A stretch of DNA of 64,000 nucleotides from UBA6522 sp965205045 (GTDB lineage: Bacteria; Pseudomonadota; Gammaproteobacteria; Steroidobacterales; Rariloculaceae): assembly GCA_965205045.1 (NCBI GenBank), contig OZ242031.1, forward strand, positions 682,001 through 746,000. Reading direction: 5' to 3'. This document shows, piece by piece, positions 50,840-60,229 of this stretch. The notes under the pieces were generated by a model. It was given only the letters and a program-made list of their open reading frames with translations. It was not told the origin of the DNA and did not search any database. Each line of letters begins with the position of its first letter. Positions within the stretch are counted from its first letter, which is position 1. The position numbers were made by a program, and so were the translations under genes.

Positions 50840-50953
50840 TCTCGACAATCGTTGTCATGGTTACCTGAAGAAAAAAATCGGACTTGCGATGAAATTGACT
50901 CAGCCCACCGCCACGTGGCGGCGCGTGCTGGCCGACGCGGAATAGATCCGTCG

Positions 50954-52225
50954 ATGTCCGGACTTGCTCCCGCCGCACCGCGCGGACGAATCGAGGTCAT
51001 CGATACGATTCGCGGTTTCGCCCTTCTCGGCATCATGCTGGTGAATATCCTGGTGTTCGGGCTGCCGATCGCCGCTCTGTTCGATCCCACAGTGGACGGC
51101 GCCACCGCCGGCATTGATTTCGGCATCTTCTTCACCATGGAGCTATTGTTCGAGGGCGCCATGAGGACCCAGTTCTGCATGCTGTTCGGGGCGGGAATCG
51201 TCATGCTGACAGCACGCGGCAAGGGCGCCGCAATCTACTACAAGCGTCAGCTGATTCTGCTTGGCCTGGGCCTGATCAATGCTTTCGTGCTGCTGTGGAT
51301 CGGCGACATCCTGACAGTCTATGCGTTCGCGGGGATGATCCTGTTTCTCGCCCGCGACTGGCGGCCGAGACGCCTTTTCACCGCGGCGGGCTGGGTATTC
51401 GCCTACCTGGTCATCTGCTACACCAGTCTCTTTGCCCTCACGAGTTTCATTCCGGGATATGCCGAAACGGTACAGGCCAAACTGGACGCCGGCGAAGAAA
51501 TAACCGTTGTCGAACGGGACATGCTCGAAGGGTGGCGCGAGGCGGAAGAGTATTTCCATCCCACGGAGGATTTGCTCGCGGAACAAGCACTGAAATACGA
51601 AGGCGCGTACCCGGAGGCATTTTCAGCCAACGCTGTCGAGTTAGGCGAAATCTACGTATTCGGATTGCCGTTTTTTCTCATCTGGGATTCCATCGCTTGC
51701 ATGCTACTCGGAATGGCGCTCTTCAAGAACGGATTTCTGACCGGACAGCGCAGTCAGCGCCGCTACCTTGTAACGGCGACCCTGGCCTTCAGCGTCGGTC
51801 TGGCAGTCAATGGTTTCGAACTCGCGATGAAGATCGGCAGCGGCTATTCGCTGCAATGGAGCTACGGGCCCGTGTTCAGCTACGACCTCGGCCGCGTGGC
51901 CATGGGGCTGGGCTTCGTCTCCCTGATCATGCTCGCAAATGCGCGCGGCTACTTCGCCACGCTGCGTCGGGCACTCGCCGCCGTGGGACGCATGGCGCTC
52001 ACCAACTACATCCTGCAAAGCGTGTTCGGCTTGATACTCTTCCGTGACTTCGGGTTCGGCCTGTGGAACGAACTGAACCGTCACGAGCTTTATTGCATCG
52101 TGCTGGGCGAATGGGCGGTGATGGTCGCGTTCAGCGTGTTGTGGCTGCGCAGGTACCGGTTCGGCCCTCTGGAATGGCTGTGGAGATCGCTTACCTACTC
52201 GCGTCCGCAACGGATGCTGGCCTGA
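50954..52225 (+). CDS. DUF418 (YeiB-like) membrane protein
   Basis: 423 residues from the ATG at 50954 (the frame extends upstream without similarity). The N-terminal signature is RIEVIDTIRGFALLGIMLVN, typical of DUF418/heparan-acetyltransferase-like membrane proteins. Ten or so hydrophobic segments follow, including LLGLGLINAFVLLWIGDILT, YAFAGMILFLARD and the C-terminal GRMALTNYILQSVFGLILF with LGEWAVMVAFSVLWLRRY and FGPLEWLWRSLTY. The family is widespread, inner-membrane and functionally undefined, perhaps acyl or small-molecule transfer. The final motif GPLEWLWR is diagnostic. The gene looks complete. Confidence 0.85.
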   Translation: MSGLAPAAPRGRIEVIDTIRGFALLGIMLVNILVFGLPIAALFDPTVDGATAGIDFGIFFTMELLFEGAMRTQFCMLFGAGIVMLTARGKGAAIYYKRQLILLGLGLINAFVLLWIGDILTVYAFAGMILFLARDWRPRRLFTAAGWVFAYLVICYTSLFALTSFIPGYAETVQAKLDAGEEITVVERDMLEGWREAEEYFHPTEDLLAEQALKYEGAYPEAFSANAVELGEIYVFGLPFFLIWDSIACMLLGMALFKNGFLTGQRSQRRYLVTATLAFSVGLAVNGFELAMKIGSGYSLQWSYGPVFSYDLGRVAMGLGFVSLIMLANARGYFATLRRALAAVGRMALTNYILQSVFGLILFRDFGFGLWNELNRHELYCIVLGEWAVMVAFSVLWLRRYRFGPLEWLWRSLTYSRPQRMLA

Positions 52226-52275
52226 CGGATAACGCTTTACGCGGTCGAATTGCTTGCGGTTCTCCTCAACTGGAG

Positions 52276-52324
52276 TATGCTCTTAAGTGATCATTATCAC
52301 GGTTTAATATCTTTTTAGAGCATA
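52276..52324. promoter_or_regulatory. Inverted-repeat operator pair at the second hip-like locus
   Basis: TATGCTCTTA (52276-52285) and TTAGAGCATA (52315-52324) form an inverted repeat (eight matching outer bases) separated by 29 bp of AT-rich promoter sequence. The right arm ends on the A of the antitoxin ATG, so bound repressor could block both transcription and initiation. Unlike the first hip locus, the arms are far apart, suggesting looping or cooperative dimers. Confidence 0.5.
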
Positions 52325-52665
52325 TGACAGCGAGAAACATGCTTACGACCGCGCCGCCCTACGCCGTTGAGGACGCCTTGAGGCGGCTGGGCTCCAACCT
52401 CCGAATCGCCAGAATACGCAGAAAGCTGACGATCAGGGAGGTGGCCGAGAAGATTGGTACGGGGCCGCGTCCCGTGTCGGACGCCGAGAAGGGCAAGCCG
52501 TCGACCGGAGTCGCCGTCTATATTGCCCTGCTCTGGACCTATAACCTTTTGAATCGGCTCAATGACGTTGCCGATCCGACACTCGACAAGGCGGGGTTGG
52601 CTCTCGCCATGGACAGGGAACCCGTCCGGGCTCGCCGATCAAACCTGATGGACGACGACTTCTAG
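52324..52665 (+). CDS. XRE-family antitoxin of a HipA-like pair
   Basis: 113 residues. HTH region: LGSNLRIARIRRKLTIREVA, then EKIGTGPRPVSDAEKGKPST. A helical C-terminal segment ends in RRSNLMDDDF, reminiscent of the short acidic tails by which HipB-type antitoxins contact HipA. The gene ends 9 bp before the kinase gene. It probably represses the operon through the inverted repeat overlapping its own start. A slightly later ATG (codon 6) is possible. Confidence 0.7.
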   Translation: MTARNMLTTAPPYAVEDALRRLGSNLRIARIRRKLTIREVAEKIGTGPRPVSDAEKGKPSTGVAVYIALLWTYNLLNRLNDVADPTLDKAGLALAMDREPVRARRSNLMDDDF

Positions 52666-52674
52666 GTTCCTTCA

Positions 52675-53937
52675 ATGAACGACGAGTGCTACGTGTACAT
52701 CGTTCTGTCTGGCCAGACCGAATTCGTGACCGCCGGCCGATTTGTGCTTACAACCGATCGACACGATATTCCAATTGGCAGGTTCGTTTACGGGCGAAGC
52801 TACCTTGCCCGGCCTGACGCCGTTGCCATTGATCCGGTGGACCTCAGACTTACAACCGAAAATTTCGAAACGAGGCAACTTCACGGCGTATTCGGTGCGT
52901 TGCGCGATGCGGGACCGGACTACTGGGGCCGGCTGGTCATCGAGCGACATACGGGACAGGCCATGCTCGGCGAACTCGACTACCTGTTGTATGCACCGGA
53001 TAACCGCACAGGTGCACTGAGTTTCGGACTGAATCGAGAACCGCCGGCACCCCGCAGGAGGATTGCCACCACCTTGGATTTGGCTGACTTGCAACGAATG
53101 GCCGACGCCATCATTGCCGACGATGAACTGCCAATGGATCCTGATTCCCGGCACGCAAGGATGTTGCTTCTCGCCGGAACATCCATGGGCGGTGCCCGTC
53201 CAAAGGCCGTCGTTCAGGATAACGATGACTTGTGGGTCGCAAAATTCAACCGGCCGGATGACCGTTGGAATCATGCACGAGTAGAGCACGCGATGCTCGT
53301 TCTCGCCCGCGAATGCGGTCTGAATGCGGCGGAAAGCCGTGTCGAGACCGTCGGTGACCGAGATGTCCTGTTGGTAAAACGATTCGACCGCGAAAGAACA
53401 GGCGCCGGATATCGCCGCGCCCGTTTCCTTAGCGCGCTGACGTTGCTGCGAGCGGGAGACACGCATCACGACCGGGACAAATGGTCTTACGCCCTGCTTG
53501 CGGAAGAGCTGAGAAGAATTTCGTCACGACCGGAGCAAGATTCTCAGGAACTTTTTCGGCGCATGTGCTTTAACGCGCTGATATCCAATACCGACGATCA
53601 CCCACGCAATCACGCCGTCATCGCATTGGACACGGACTGGGGTCTCTCGCCTGCCTACGATCTGACCCCATCCATGCCGGTGAGCATCGAACGCCGCGAC
53701 CTTGCACTCATCTGCGGGGACATGGGCCGCTACGCCCACAGGGACAACCTGCTCTCGCAGCATACCCGGTTTCTGATCCACCGTGCCGATGCGGAAGCGG
53801 TGATTGGAACCATGGAACAGACGGTGCGCAACCGATGGTATGCGATCGCCAGATCCCAGGGGGTGACGGAGAAAGACTGCGACCGCATATCGAGGGCGTT
53901 CGTCTATCCTGGGTTCAGTCTTGCAATCGCCCAGTAG
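52675..53937 (+). CDS. HipA-like kinase toxin, second locus
   Basis: 420 residues. Kinase motifs: LLLAGTSMGGARPKAVV (glycine loop), LWVAKFNRPDDRWNHARVEH (ATP-site Lys and following Glu), VLLVKRFDRE, CFNALISNTDDHPRNHAVIA (catalytic loop) and LSPAYDLTPS (metal-binding Asp). The N-terminal domain (VYIVLSGQTEFVTAGRFVLT) differs from that of the hipA at 42653, so the two loci belong to different HipA subfamilies. All catalytic residues appear present. Its partner XRE gene lies 9 bp upstream. By family it phosphorylates a translation factor or tRNA synthetase. Confidence 0.82.
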   Translation: MNDECYVYIVLSGQTEFVTAGRFVLTTDRHDIPIGRFVYGRSYLARPDAVAIDPVDLRLTTENFETRQLHGVFGALRDAGPDYWGRLVIERHTGQAMLGELDYLLYAPDNRTGALSFGLNREPPAPRRRIATTLDLADLQRMADAIIADDELPMDPDSRHARMLLLAGTSMGGARPKAVVQDNDDLWVAKFNRPDDRWNHARVEHAMLVLARECGLNAAESRVETVGDRDVLLVKRFDRERTGAGYRRARFLSALTLLRAGDTHHDRDKWSYALLAEELRRISSRPEQDSQELFRRMCFNALISNTDDHPRNHAVIALDTDWGLSPAYDLTPSMPVSIERRDLALICGDMGRYAHRDNLLSQHTRFLIHRADAEAVIGTMEQTVRNRWYAIARSQGVTEKDCDRISRAFVYPGFSLAIAQ

Positions 53938-54057
53938 GTCAAATCCTCGCCTGTCGCAATCTCCCCTTGTATGGAACATGCGTAACTCATTGATTTTGTG
54001 TCCGCGCATTGTTCCTTCCGCGACTGCGGGGCGGCGCGATGCGCCGGTGTGGCACGC

Positions 54058-56268
54058 TTAGTTCAACCCCCGCCTCTCCAGCAGCGGTTCCACGTTCGGT
54101 TCCCTGCCGGCGAAGTCCCTGAACAGGCTCAGCGCTTCCGCGCTGCCGCCACGGGACAACAGCGTGTCCCTGAAGTGCTGGCCGTTTTCGCGGGTCATGC
54201 CGCCGTTCTCCTTCAACCACTCCACGGTGTCGGCATCCAGTACTTCGCTCCAGATGTAGGAGTAGTAGCCGGCCGAGTAGCCGCCCATGACGTGGGAGAA
54301 GTAGGTCAGGCGGTATCGGGGCGGCACGGTGGCCAGATCGGCGCCCGCCGCGGCCAGCGCATCGGCTTCGAATTGCATCAGTTCGTCCGCCGAAGGCACT
54401 TCGTCGGCGGTTAGCTGGTGCAGCGCCTGGTCGGTGATGGACGCGGCCAGGTATTCCGTCGTCGCATAGCCCTGGTTGAACTGTTCCGCCGCCAGGACCC
54501 GGTCCAGCAGATCCTGCGGCATGGGCTCGCCGGTCTCGTAGTGCCGGGCGTAGTTCGCCAGCACTTCGGGCCACGTGGCCCACATCTCGTTGACCTGGGA
54601 CGGATACTCCACGAAGTCGCGCGGCACGCTCGTGCCGGCGAACGACGGGTAGGTCACGTCCGAGAACATGCCGTGCAGCGCGTGCCCGAACTCGTGGAAG
54701 GCGGTGATGACCTCGGTGAAGGTCATCAAGGTCGGTTCGCCCTCGGGCGGTTCGGGGATGTTGAGGTGGTTCCCCACCACCGGCAGCTTGTCTTCCAGGT
54801 GCGACTGGCTGACGTAGGCGTTCATCCATGCGCCGCCGCGCTTGGACTCCCGCGCATAGGGGTCGAAGATGAACAGGCTCAGCGTGGATCCATCGTGATC
54901 GAAGACCTCGAAGACGCGCACGTCTTCCTGGTAGACGGGCAGATCGAAGCGTTCCTCGAACGTGATCCCGAAAACCTCGGTTGCCGCGAAAAAAACGCCG
55001 TTCTCGAGCACGCTGTTCAGCTCCAGGTAGGGCTCGAGTTGCGAGGCGTCGAACTGGAATCGCTCCTGCCGGACCTTGTCGGCGTAGAAGTCCCAGTCCC
55101 AGGCCGCCAGTTCGAAGTCGCCGCCCTCGGCGTCGATCATGGCCTGCAGGTCGGCCGCCTCGCGCTCGGCGTTGGCGACGGCCGGCGGGGTCAGCGAAGC
55201 CAGGCGTTCGTTCACCGCCGCGACGGTCTTCGCGGTCTGGTTGTCGAGAATGTAGTCCGCGTGGGTCTCGTAGCCCAGCAGCGCCGCCCGTTCGGCGCGC
55301 AGCATGGCCGTGCGGCTCACGATTTCACGGTTGTCGTATTCCCCGCCGTGGTTGCCCCGGCTCATGGAGGCGGCGAGCATTCGCTCCCGCAGATCGCGGT
55401 TCTCCAGTGCCGCCATGAGCGGCTGCTGGGTGGTGTTGACCATGGGGATGACGAACTTGCCGGCCAGCTCCCGCGCTTCCGCCTCGTCCGCAGCGCCCTC
55501 GATCTGTGCCTCGGTCAGGCCGGCGAGTTCTTCGCGCGTATCGACGACCGTGAACATGTCATTGACCTCGGCCAGCACATTCTGGCTGAACTCCGTCTCA
55601 AGCTCCGCCAATTCCGTGTTGATGGCCCGCAGCCTTTCCTTCTGCTCGTCGGACAGTTCGGCGCCGGCACGGACGAACTGGCGATGGGTCTCTTCCACGA
55701 GGCGCAGCGATTCGGGGTCGAGGTCCAGCGACTCGCGATTGTCGTAGAGCGCCTTGACGCGCTCGAACAATGCGCCGTTGAGCAGGATGCTGTCGCTGTG
55801 CGCGGACAGTTGCGGCGCAATCTCCACCTCGATCGCCTGCATCTCGTCGTTGGTATGCGCCGACATCAGGCCGAAGAAAACGCGCGAGACACGACTTAAA
55901 ACCTGGCCCGACAATTCCAACGGTACCAGCGTGTTCCCGAGCGTCGGCGCTTCGTCCCGATCGACGATCGCGTCGATCTCCGCCAGGTGCTCGGCCATGC
56001 CGGCTTCGAACGCCGGCAGGTAGTGGCTGTCGTCGATCCGGTCGAACGGCGGATACCGCAGATACAGGGGGCTCTCAACGAGAAACGGGTTATCGCCGGA
56101 CATGGTTTCTGAAGAATCTCCCACTTCGGTCATGGCATCGGTGCCGGTTACGTCTGGAGAGCCCGCCCCGGAGTCCGCCGCGGGACTCCCCGGCTCTTCC
56201 TCGGCGCAGGCCGCCATCAACAACACGGCGAAAACCGGGATGGCGGCACGGTGACATTTGCTGTTCAT
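54058..56268 (-). CDS. M3-family oligopeptidase, lipoprotein (Dcp/OpdA-like)
   Basis: 736 residues from the ATG at 56268, preceded by AAGGA at the right distance. The N-terminal lipobox VFAVLLMAAC predicts a lipid-anchored periplasmic protein. The zinc site is FHEFGHALHGMF (HExxH at about 523) with the downstream Glu in the EVITAFHEFGHALHG to VEYPSQVNEMWATWPEV region. Long helical segments (DEQKERLRAINTELAELETE) form the closed peptidase channel. M3 enzymes degrade oligopeptides. Most bacterial Dcp/OpdA are cytoplasmic, so the lipoprotein form points to peptide scavenging outside the cytoplasm. The gene is full length. Confidence 0.87.
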   Translation of the reverse strand: MNSKCHRAAIPVFAVLLMAACAEEEPGSPAADSGAGSPDVTGTDAMTEVGDSSETMSGDNPFLVESPLYLRYPPFDRIDDSHYLPAFEAGMAEHLAEIDAIVDRDEAPTLGNTLVPLELSGQVLSRVSRVFFGLMSAHTNDEMQAIEVEIAPQLSAHSDSILLNGALFERVKALYDNRESLDLDPESLRLVEETHRQFVRAGAELSDEQKERLRAINTELAELETEFSQNVLAEVNDMFTVVDTREELAGLTEAQIEGAADEAEARELAGKFVIPMVNTTQQPLMAALENRDLRERMLAASMSRGNHGGEYDNREIVSRTAMLRAERAALLGYETHADYILDNQTAKTVAAVNERLASLTPPAVANAEREAADLQAMIDAEGGDFELAAWDWDFYADKVRQERFQFDASQLEPYLELNSVLENGVFFAATEVFGITFEERFDLPVYQEDVRVFEVFDHDGSTLSLFIFDPYARESKRGGAWMNAYVSQSHLEDKLPVVGNHLNIPEPPEGEPTLMTFTEVITAFHEFGHALHGMFSDVTYPSFAGTSVPRDFVEYPSQVNEMWATWPEVLANYARHYETGEPMPQDLLDRVLAAEQFNQGYATTEYLAASITDQALHQLTADEVPSADELMQFEADALAAAGADLATVPPRYRLTYFSHVMGGYSAGYYSYIWSEVLDADTVEWLKENGGMTRENGQHFRDTLLSRGGSAEALSLFRDFAGREPNVEPLLERRGLN

Positions 56269-56374
56269 GATTTCCTTACCTCCGGTTCCGCCGCTTATCA
56301 TGCGCTGATCGCGCCGGGCGAACCACTATAAAGGATTTGGCCGGTGTTGTGGCGCGAAGCGATGGAACCCCGGC

Positions 56375-56815
56375 TCAGACGTAGGGCGCCAGCACGTCGG
56401 AAAGACTCATCTCCCAGGAATTGGCGAGGTGCCGGAGGGCGACGCTTTCGGTGCCGGCGAGTTCGGCGTCGGCGCCTGCGACGCGCAGCGACATGACGAG
56501 CGTCAGTTCCTGCAGGTCCGGATCGGTGATCAGTTCCGCGCGGTAATCGATGTACGCCAACTTGAGTTCCCGGTCATCGAGAGCCAGCGCAACATCCGCC
56601 GTCGACTCCGCGATGTACGCATACTCGTCGGAGACATCCGGAGCGTTGTAGGCATAGGTCATTTCGCGGCAGATATCCGCGTAGACCTTCCGAACCCGAT
56701 CCCGTTCGTCAGAGGCAAATTCTCCGTCGATACAAGCCACAGCGACCGCACACTGCAGGACAGCTTCGGGCGTATCCGCTTCGAATCGGTGCGGTTCAAA
56801 CAATCTTTCGTTCAT
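56375..56815 (-). CDS. TerB-like domain protein
   Basis: 146 residues. The TerB pattern is visible: AVLQCAVAVACIDGEFASDE, RDRVRKVYADICREM, then ADVALALDDRELKLAYIDYR and LTLVMSLRVAGADAELAGTE. Two acidic helix turns (IDGEF and GADAEL) repeat as in TerB four-helix bundles. No membrane segment. Stand-alone TerB proteins are associated with stress response and membrane-associated complexes, but the function is open. It sits on the same strand as the M3 peptidase (106 bp) and uroporphyrinogen synthase genes. Confidence 0.65.
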   Translation of the reverse strand: MNERLFEPHRFEADTPEAVLQCAVAVACIDGEFASDERDRVRKVYADICREMTYAYNAPDVSDEYAYIAESTADVALALDDRELKLAYIDYRAELITDPDLQELTLVMSLRVAGADAELAGTESVALRHLANSWEMSLSDVLAPYV

Positions 56816-56913
56816 GTGGCCCTTGCCTGTCCAATCTCGGAGAACCGTTGGGGGACCATAGTCTATATGCTCACGAGCGTTCTCGCGCCCTCGTGCCGCG
56901 ATCCGGGGTTGGA

Positions 56914-57738
56914 TTACGCGAGTCGAGACAGCGACCTGGTGAGTTCCGTAACCAGCGGCTTCATGAACCAGGCCTTTTGCGGCATGACATCGACCCGCAC
57001 GCCGGACCCGCGGAGTTGCTCGGCGACGACCGGGCCAATGGCGGCAACCGTCATCCCGGCAAGCGCCGTGTCGAGGGCATCCGCCAGCCCGGAGCGGCGA
57101 GCGAGTCTGCGCAGACGATCCACCTGGGACTTGCTGGTGAATGCGATGGCATCGATCTCGCCCGCGCGCATGCTGTCGATGAGGTCGGTGACCTGTGCGT
57201 CGTCGACTTCCGACGCATAGACATAGGGCGCAACGCAGTCGACTGTCGGGCCCCGGGACGCAAGATAATCCATCAGCGCTTCGTTCGGGTCGGTGCCGTA
57301 GAGCTGCACGCCGACGCGGGCGCCGTCGAGCGCCAGGCCATTCAGCGTCTCGATCACGCCGTCCGTCGTCGGTGCCGACGCGACGATCTCGGGCTTCAGG
57401 TCCAGTTTCCGGAGGGCCCGGACCGGCTTCGGGCCGCGGGTAAGCTTGCGTGTTCGTGCCAGCGCGGAGATAAACTCATCAGTAAGCCCCGCGCGTTCAG
57501 CAAACATCTGCAAGCGCTCCAAACCTTCCCCCGTATACATGATGAACAGATCCATCGGAACGTCGATGAATCGGCGAATCCAGCCGATGACGGAGTCCGC
57601 ATCGGGCGAATCGAGGATCGCCACCATGGGGCATCGAACCACGCTGGCGCCGCGCCGCTCGAGCAACTCCGCCAAGACGTTGAGCTGGCGCGTTTCTGGC
57701 AGCGCGACGACCGGGCGCCGGTTGTCCGCACTTGCCAT
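56914..57738 (-). CDS. hemD: Uroporphyrinogen-III synthase-like protein
   Basis: 274 residues. The fold of two alternating alpha/beta domains is visible: RRPVVALPETRQLNVLAELL, LFIMYTGEGLERLQMFAERA (domain 1 ligand loop), then DAIAFTSKSQVDRLRRLARR and TVAAIGPVVAEQLRGSGVRV, the conserved F-TS and A-IG-xTA-type motifs of HemD. The enzyme closes and inverts ring D of hydroxymethylbilane in haem, siroheme and cobalamin synthesis. hemC is not adjacent, so an auxiliary or siroheme-related role is possible. It lies 14 bp after the S9 peptidase gene's stop on the same strand. Confidence 0.72.
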   Translation of the reverse strand: MASADNRRPVVALPETRQLNVLAELLERRGASVVRCPMVAILDSPDADSVIGWIRRFIDVPMDLFIMYTGEGLERLQMFAERAGLTDEFISALARTRKLTRGPKPVRALRKLDLKPEIVASAPTTDGVIETLNGLALDGARVGVQLYGTDPNEALMDYLASRGPTVDCVAPYVYASEVDDAQVTDLIDSMRAGEIDAIAFTSKSQVDRLRRLARRSGLADALDTALAGMTVAAIGPVVAEQLRGSGVRVDVMPQKAWFMKPLVTELTRSLSRLA

Positions 57739-57752
57739 GGCAACAATCCGGA

Positions 57753-60038
57753 TTACGGCGAGGCCGTGGGCGTCTCCACGCCCAGTTGATTCAGCAGGAA
57801 GGCGTATTGCTCGGCCGTTTCGCGGTAGCGCCGGAATCGGCCCGACTGGCCGCCGTGCCCGGCTTCCATCTGCACGCGGTAGACCACCAGGTTGTCATCG
57901 GTCTTGCGGGCTCGCAGGCGCGCGACGTACTTGCTCGGCTCCCAGTACTGAACCTGCGAGTCCCACAGGCCCGTGCTGACGAACATGGCTGGATAGTCTT
58001 TCGCCTCGAGCTGATCGTAGGGAGAGTACGAGAGCATGTATTCGTAGTAGGTCTCGTCCTCCGGGTTGCCCCACTCGTCGTACTCGTTGGTCGTCAGCGG
58101 AATGCTCGCGTCGAGCATCGTCGTCACGACGTCCACGAAGGGTACGAGCGACACGATGACGCGGTATTTTTCCGGCGCCATGTTGGCCACCGCCCCGACC
58201 AGCAAACCGCCGGCGCTGCCGCCCATCGCCGCCACCCGATCGGGCGCCGCGTAGCCCTGCTCGACCAGGAAGTCCGTCACGTCGATGAAGTCCGTGAACG
58301 TGTTGACCTTGTTGAGCAGCTTGCCGTCTTCGTACCAGGACCGGCCCATTTCCTGGCCGCCGCGAATGTGCGCCAGCGCGTAGACCATGCCGCAGTCGAC
58401 GAGGCTCAGGACGTTGCTGCTGAACCGCGGGTCGTTGCTGAAACCGTAGGAGCCGTAACCGTACTGCAGAAGCGCGGCCGTGCCGTCGCGCTCGAAACCA
58501 TTGCGGTAGAGCACGCTGACCGGAATTCGGGCGCCGTCGCGCGCCGTGGCCCAGAGTCTCTCGGTCACGTAGTCGGTCTTGTCGAATCCCCCGAGCACGG
58601 GCTGCTCCTTCAGGAGCGTGCGTTCGCCGGTGCGGACATTCAGTTCCCAGGTGCTGGCCGGCGTGGTCAGCGATGTATAGGTATAGCGAAGCTGATCGGT
58701 GCCGGGCTCGGCATTGACCGACAAGCGCATGGTATAGGCCGTCTCGTCGGCGTCGACGTAGCTGGTCCGGCCGTCTCCGTCGACGATACGCACTCGCGTG
58801 AGCCCGCCCGATCGTTCGCCCACGGCCATGAAGTCGTCGAACAGCTCGAAGCCTCCAATGAATACGTCTTCATCGTGCCCGATCAGGTCGCGCCACCCGG
58901 AGCGGTCTCCCCAGGCGCCGTCGCCGACCTCCATCAGCTTGAAGTTCTCGGCATTCCAGTTGGTGCGGATCACCCAACGGGAGTCGAGGTGGTCCGCCGA
59001 GTACTCGAAGTCCCGTTCGCGCGGCGCGAGCACGCGGAACTCACCCGGTGCGGCGGCCTCCGTACAGCGCAACTCGCTGGATACGGTGCTTTCGAGGCTG
59101 ATGCATATGTATTGCTCCGAACGCGTGGTGCTCAGTCCCATGTAGAAGCTGTCGTCGAGTTCCTCGTAGACGACCGGATCGCTGCCGGCCTCGCCGCCCA
59201 GCGTGTGCGTCCTGACCCATCGCGTGAGGAGCGTTTCCTCGTCGTTCACAACGTAGAACAGCGTCCTGTTGTCGGCGGCCCACGCAAGGCTCGTCGATAC
59301 CCCGGGGATTTGAACCGACAACGTTTCCCCGCTCCCCAGGTCCTTGACTCTCAATGTGTATTGCCGGCGTCCGACCGTGTCTTCAACGTACGCCAGCAGG
59401 GTCTGGTCCGGGCTGACCTGCCAGTTGCCGACCTGGTAGAAGTCGTGTCCTTCGGCTAGTTGATTGACGTCGAGCAGGATCTCTTCCGGCGCGTCCATGC
59501 TGCCTTCGCGGCGCGCGTGGACCGGGTACTCCTGGCCTTCCTCGAAACGCGTGTAGTACCAGTAATCCTTGTACTTGTAGGGTACCGAGCTGTCGTCCTG
59601 CTTGATGCGCCCGACCAGTTCCTCGTACAGGGCGTCTCGAGAGTCGACCAACGGCGCCATGACCGCATCGGCATAGTCGTTCTCCGCGTCAAGGTACGCG
59701 AGCATGTCGGGGTTGGCGCGTTCATCGTCGCGCAGCCAGTAGTACTCGTCCTGGCGCGTCGCCCCGTGCGGTGAGGCAACATCATGCGGACGCGCCTCGG
59801 CGGCGGGCGGAGCTACCAGTACCGAGTCGGCGTCGAGCGGTGAGGTGACCGTGGGAGTAGCGTTGGAGGCGTCCAGTGCCGGCGTGACTGTGGAAGAAGG
59901 GTTGGTGGCGTCGATCGGAGCATCTCCTGTTGGCCCGGGACGCTCCCCGCAAGCGGTGAGCACGAGGAAAATCAAGATTGATGCAACCCCGCGGCGGGCA
60001 TTGTTGCTTGCGATTTGTATTGCGGTTGTCTGCTTCAT
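57753..60038 (-). CDS. S9A prolyl oligopeptidase-like peptidase, lipoprotein
   Basis: 761 residues from the ATG at 60038 (upstream frame not similar). Lipobox IFLVLTACG gives a lipid-anchored periplasmic enzyme, followed by a Thr/Pro/Ala-rich linker to about residue 75. The PtrB-like pattern starts DEYYWLRDDERANPDMLAYL, with the propeller region then the hydrolase domain: nucleophile GGSAGGLL (about 607), Asp in LWDSQVQYWEPSK and His in EAGHGGQSGR. It cleaves peptides after basic or proline residues, by family. It lies upstream of the hemD-like gene and 190 bp downstream of the sugar dehydrogenase gene. Complete. Confidence 0.86.
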   Translation of the reverse strand: MKQTTAIQIASNNARRGVASILIFLVLTACGERPGPTGDAPIDATNPSSTVTPALDASNATPTVTSPLDADSVLVAPPAAEARPHDVASPHGATRQDEYYWLRDDERANPDMLAYLDAENDYADAVMAPLVDSRDALYEELVGRIKQDDSSVPYKYKDYWYYTRFEEGQEYPVHARREGSMDAPEEILLDVNQLAEGHDFYQVGNWQVSPDQTLLAYVEDTVGRRQYTLRVKDLGSGETLSVQIPGVSTSLAWAADNRTLFYVVNDEETLLTRWVRTHTLGGEAGSDPVVYEELDDSFYMGLSTTRSEQYICISLESTVSSELRCTEAAAPGEFRVLAPRERDFEYSADHLDSRWVIRTNWNAENFKLMEVGDGAWGDRSGWRDLIGHDEDVFIGGFELFDDFMAVGERSGGLTRVRIVDGDGRTSYVDADETAYTMRLSVNAEPGTDQLRYTYTSLTTPASTWELNVRTGERTLLKEQPVLGGFDKTDYVTERLWATARDGARIPVSVLYRNGFERDGTAALLQYGYGSYGFSNDPRFSSNVLSLVDCGMVYALAHIRGGQEMGRSWYEDGKLLNKVNTFTDFIDVTDFLVEQGYAAPDRVAAMGGSAGGLLVGAVANMAPEKYRVIVSLVPFVDVVTTMLDASIPLTTNEYDEWGNPEDETYYEYMLSYSPYDQLEAKDYPAMFVSTGLWDSQVQYWEPSKYVARLRARKTDDNLVVYRVQMEAGHGGQSGRFRRYRETAEQYAFLLNQLGVETPTASP

Positions 60039-60229
60039 GGCGGCGTAGTCTATCCCAGGCGCAGGCTCCAGGCGGACCGAGCGGTGCCCACCGGCCCTTG
60101 CCCGCAAGTTCCTCACGACGATTTCCGTTCCCACCAGCACGGACTCATCGGTGAAGCCGCGCCTGAACATCGCATTCGGCGCGCCTGCTCCGTTCCCAAC
60201 CTCACCGACGCCAAAGAAATTCCTGTCCT

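Noticed and set aside
54418..59459. Plus-strand frames of 490-575 residues opposite the M3 and S9 peptidases
   Set aside because: Antisense shadows, no start context, no domain similarity.
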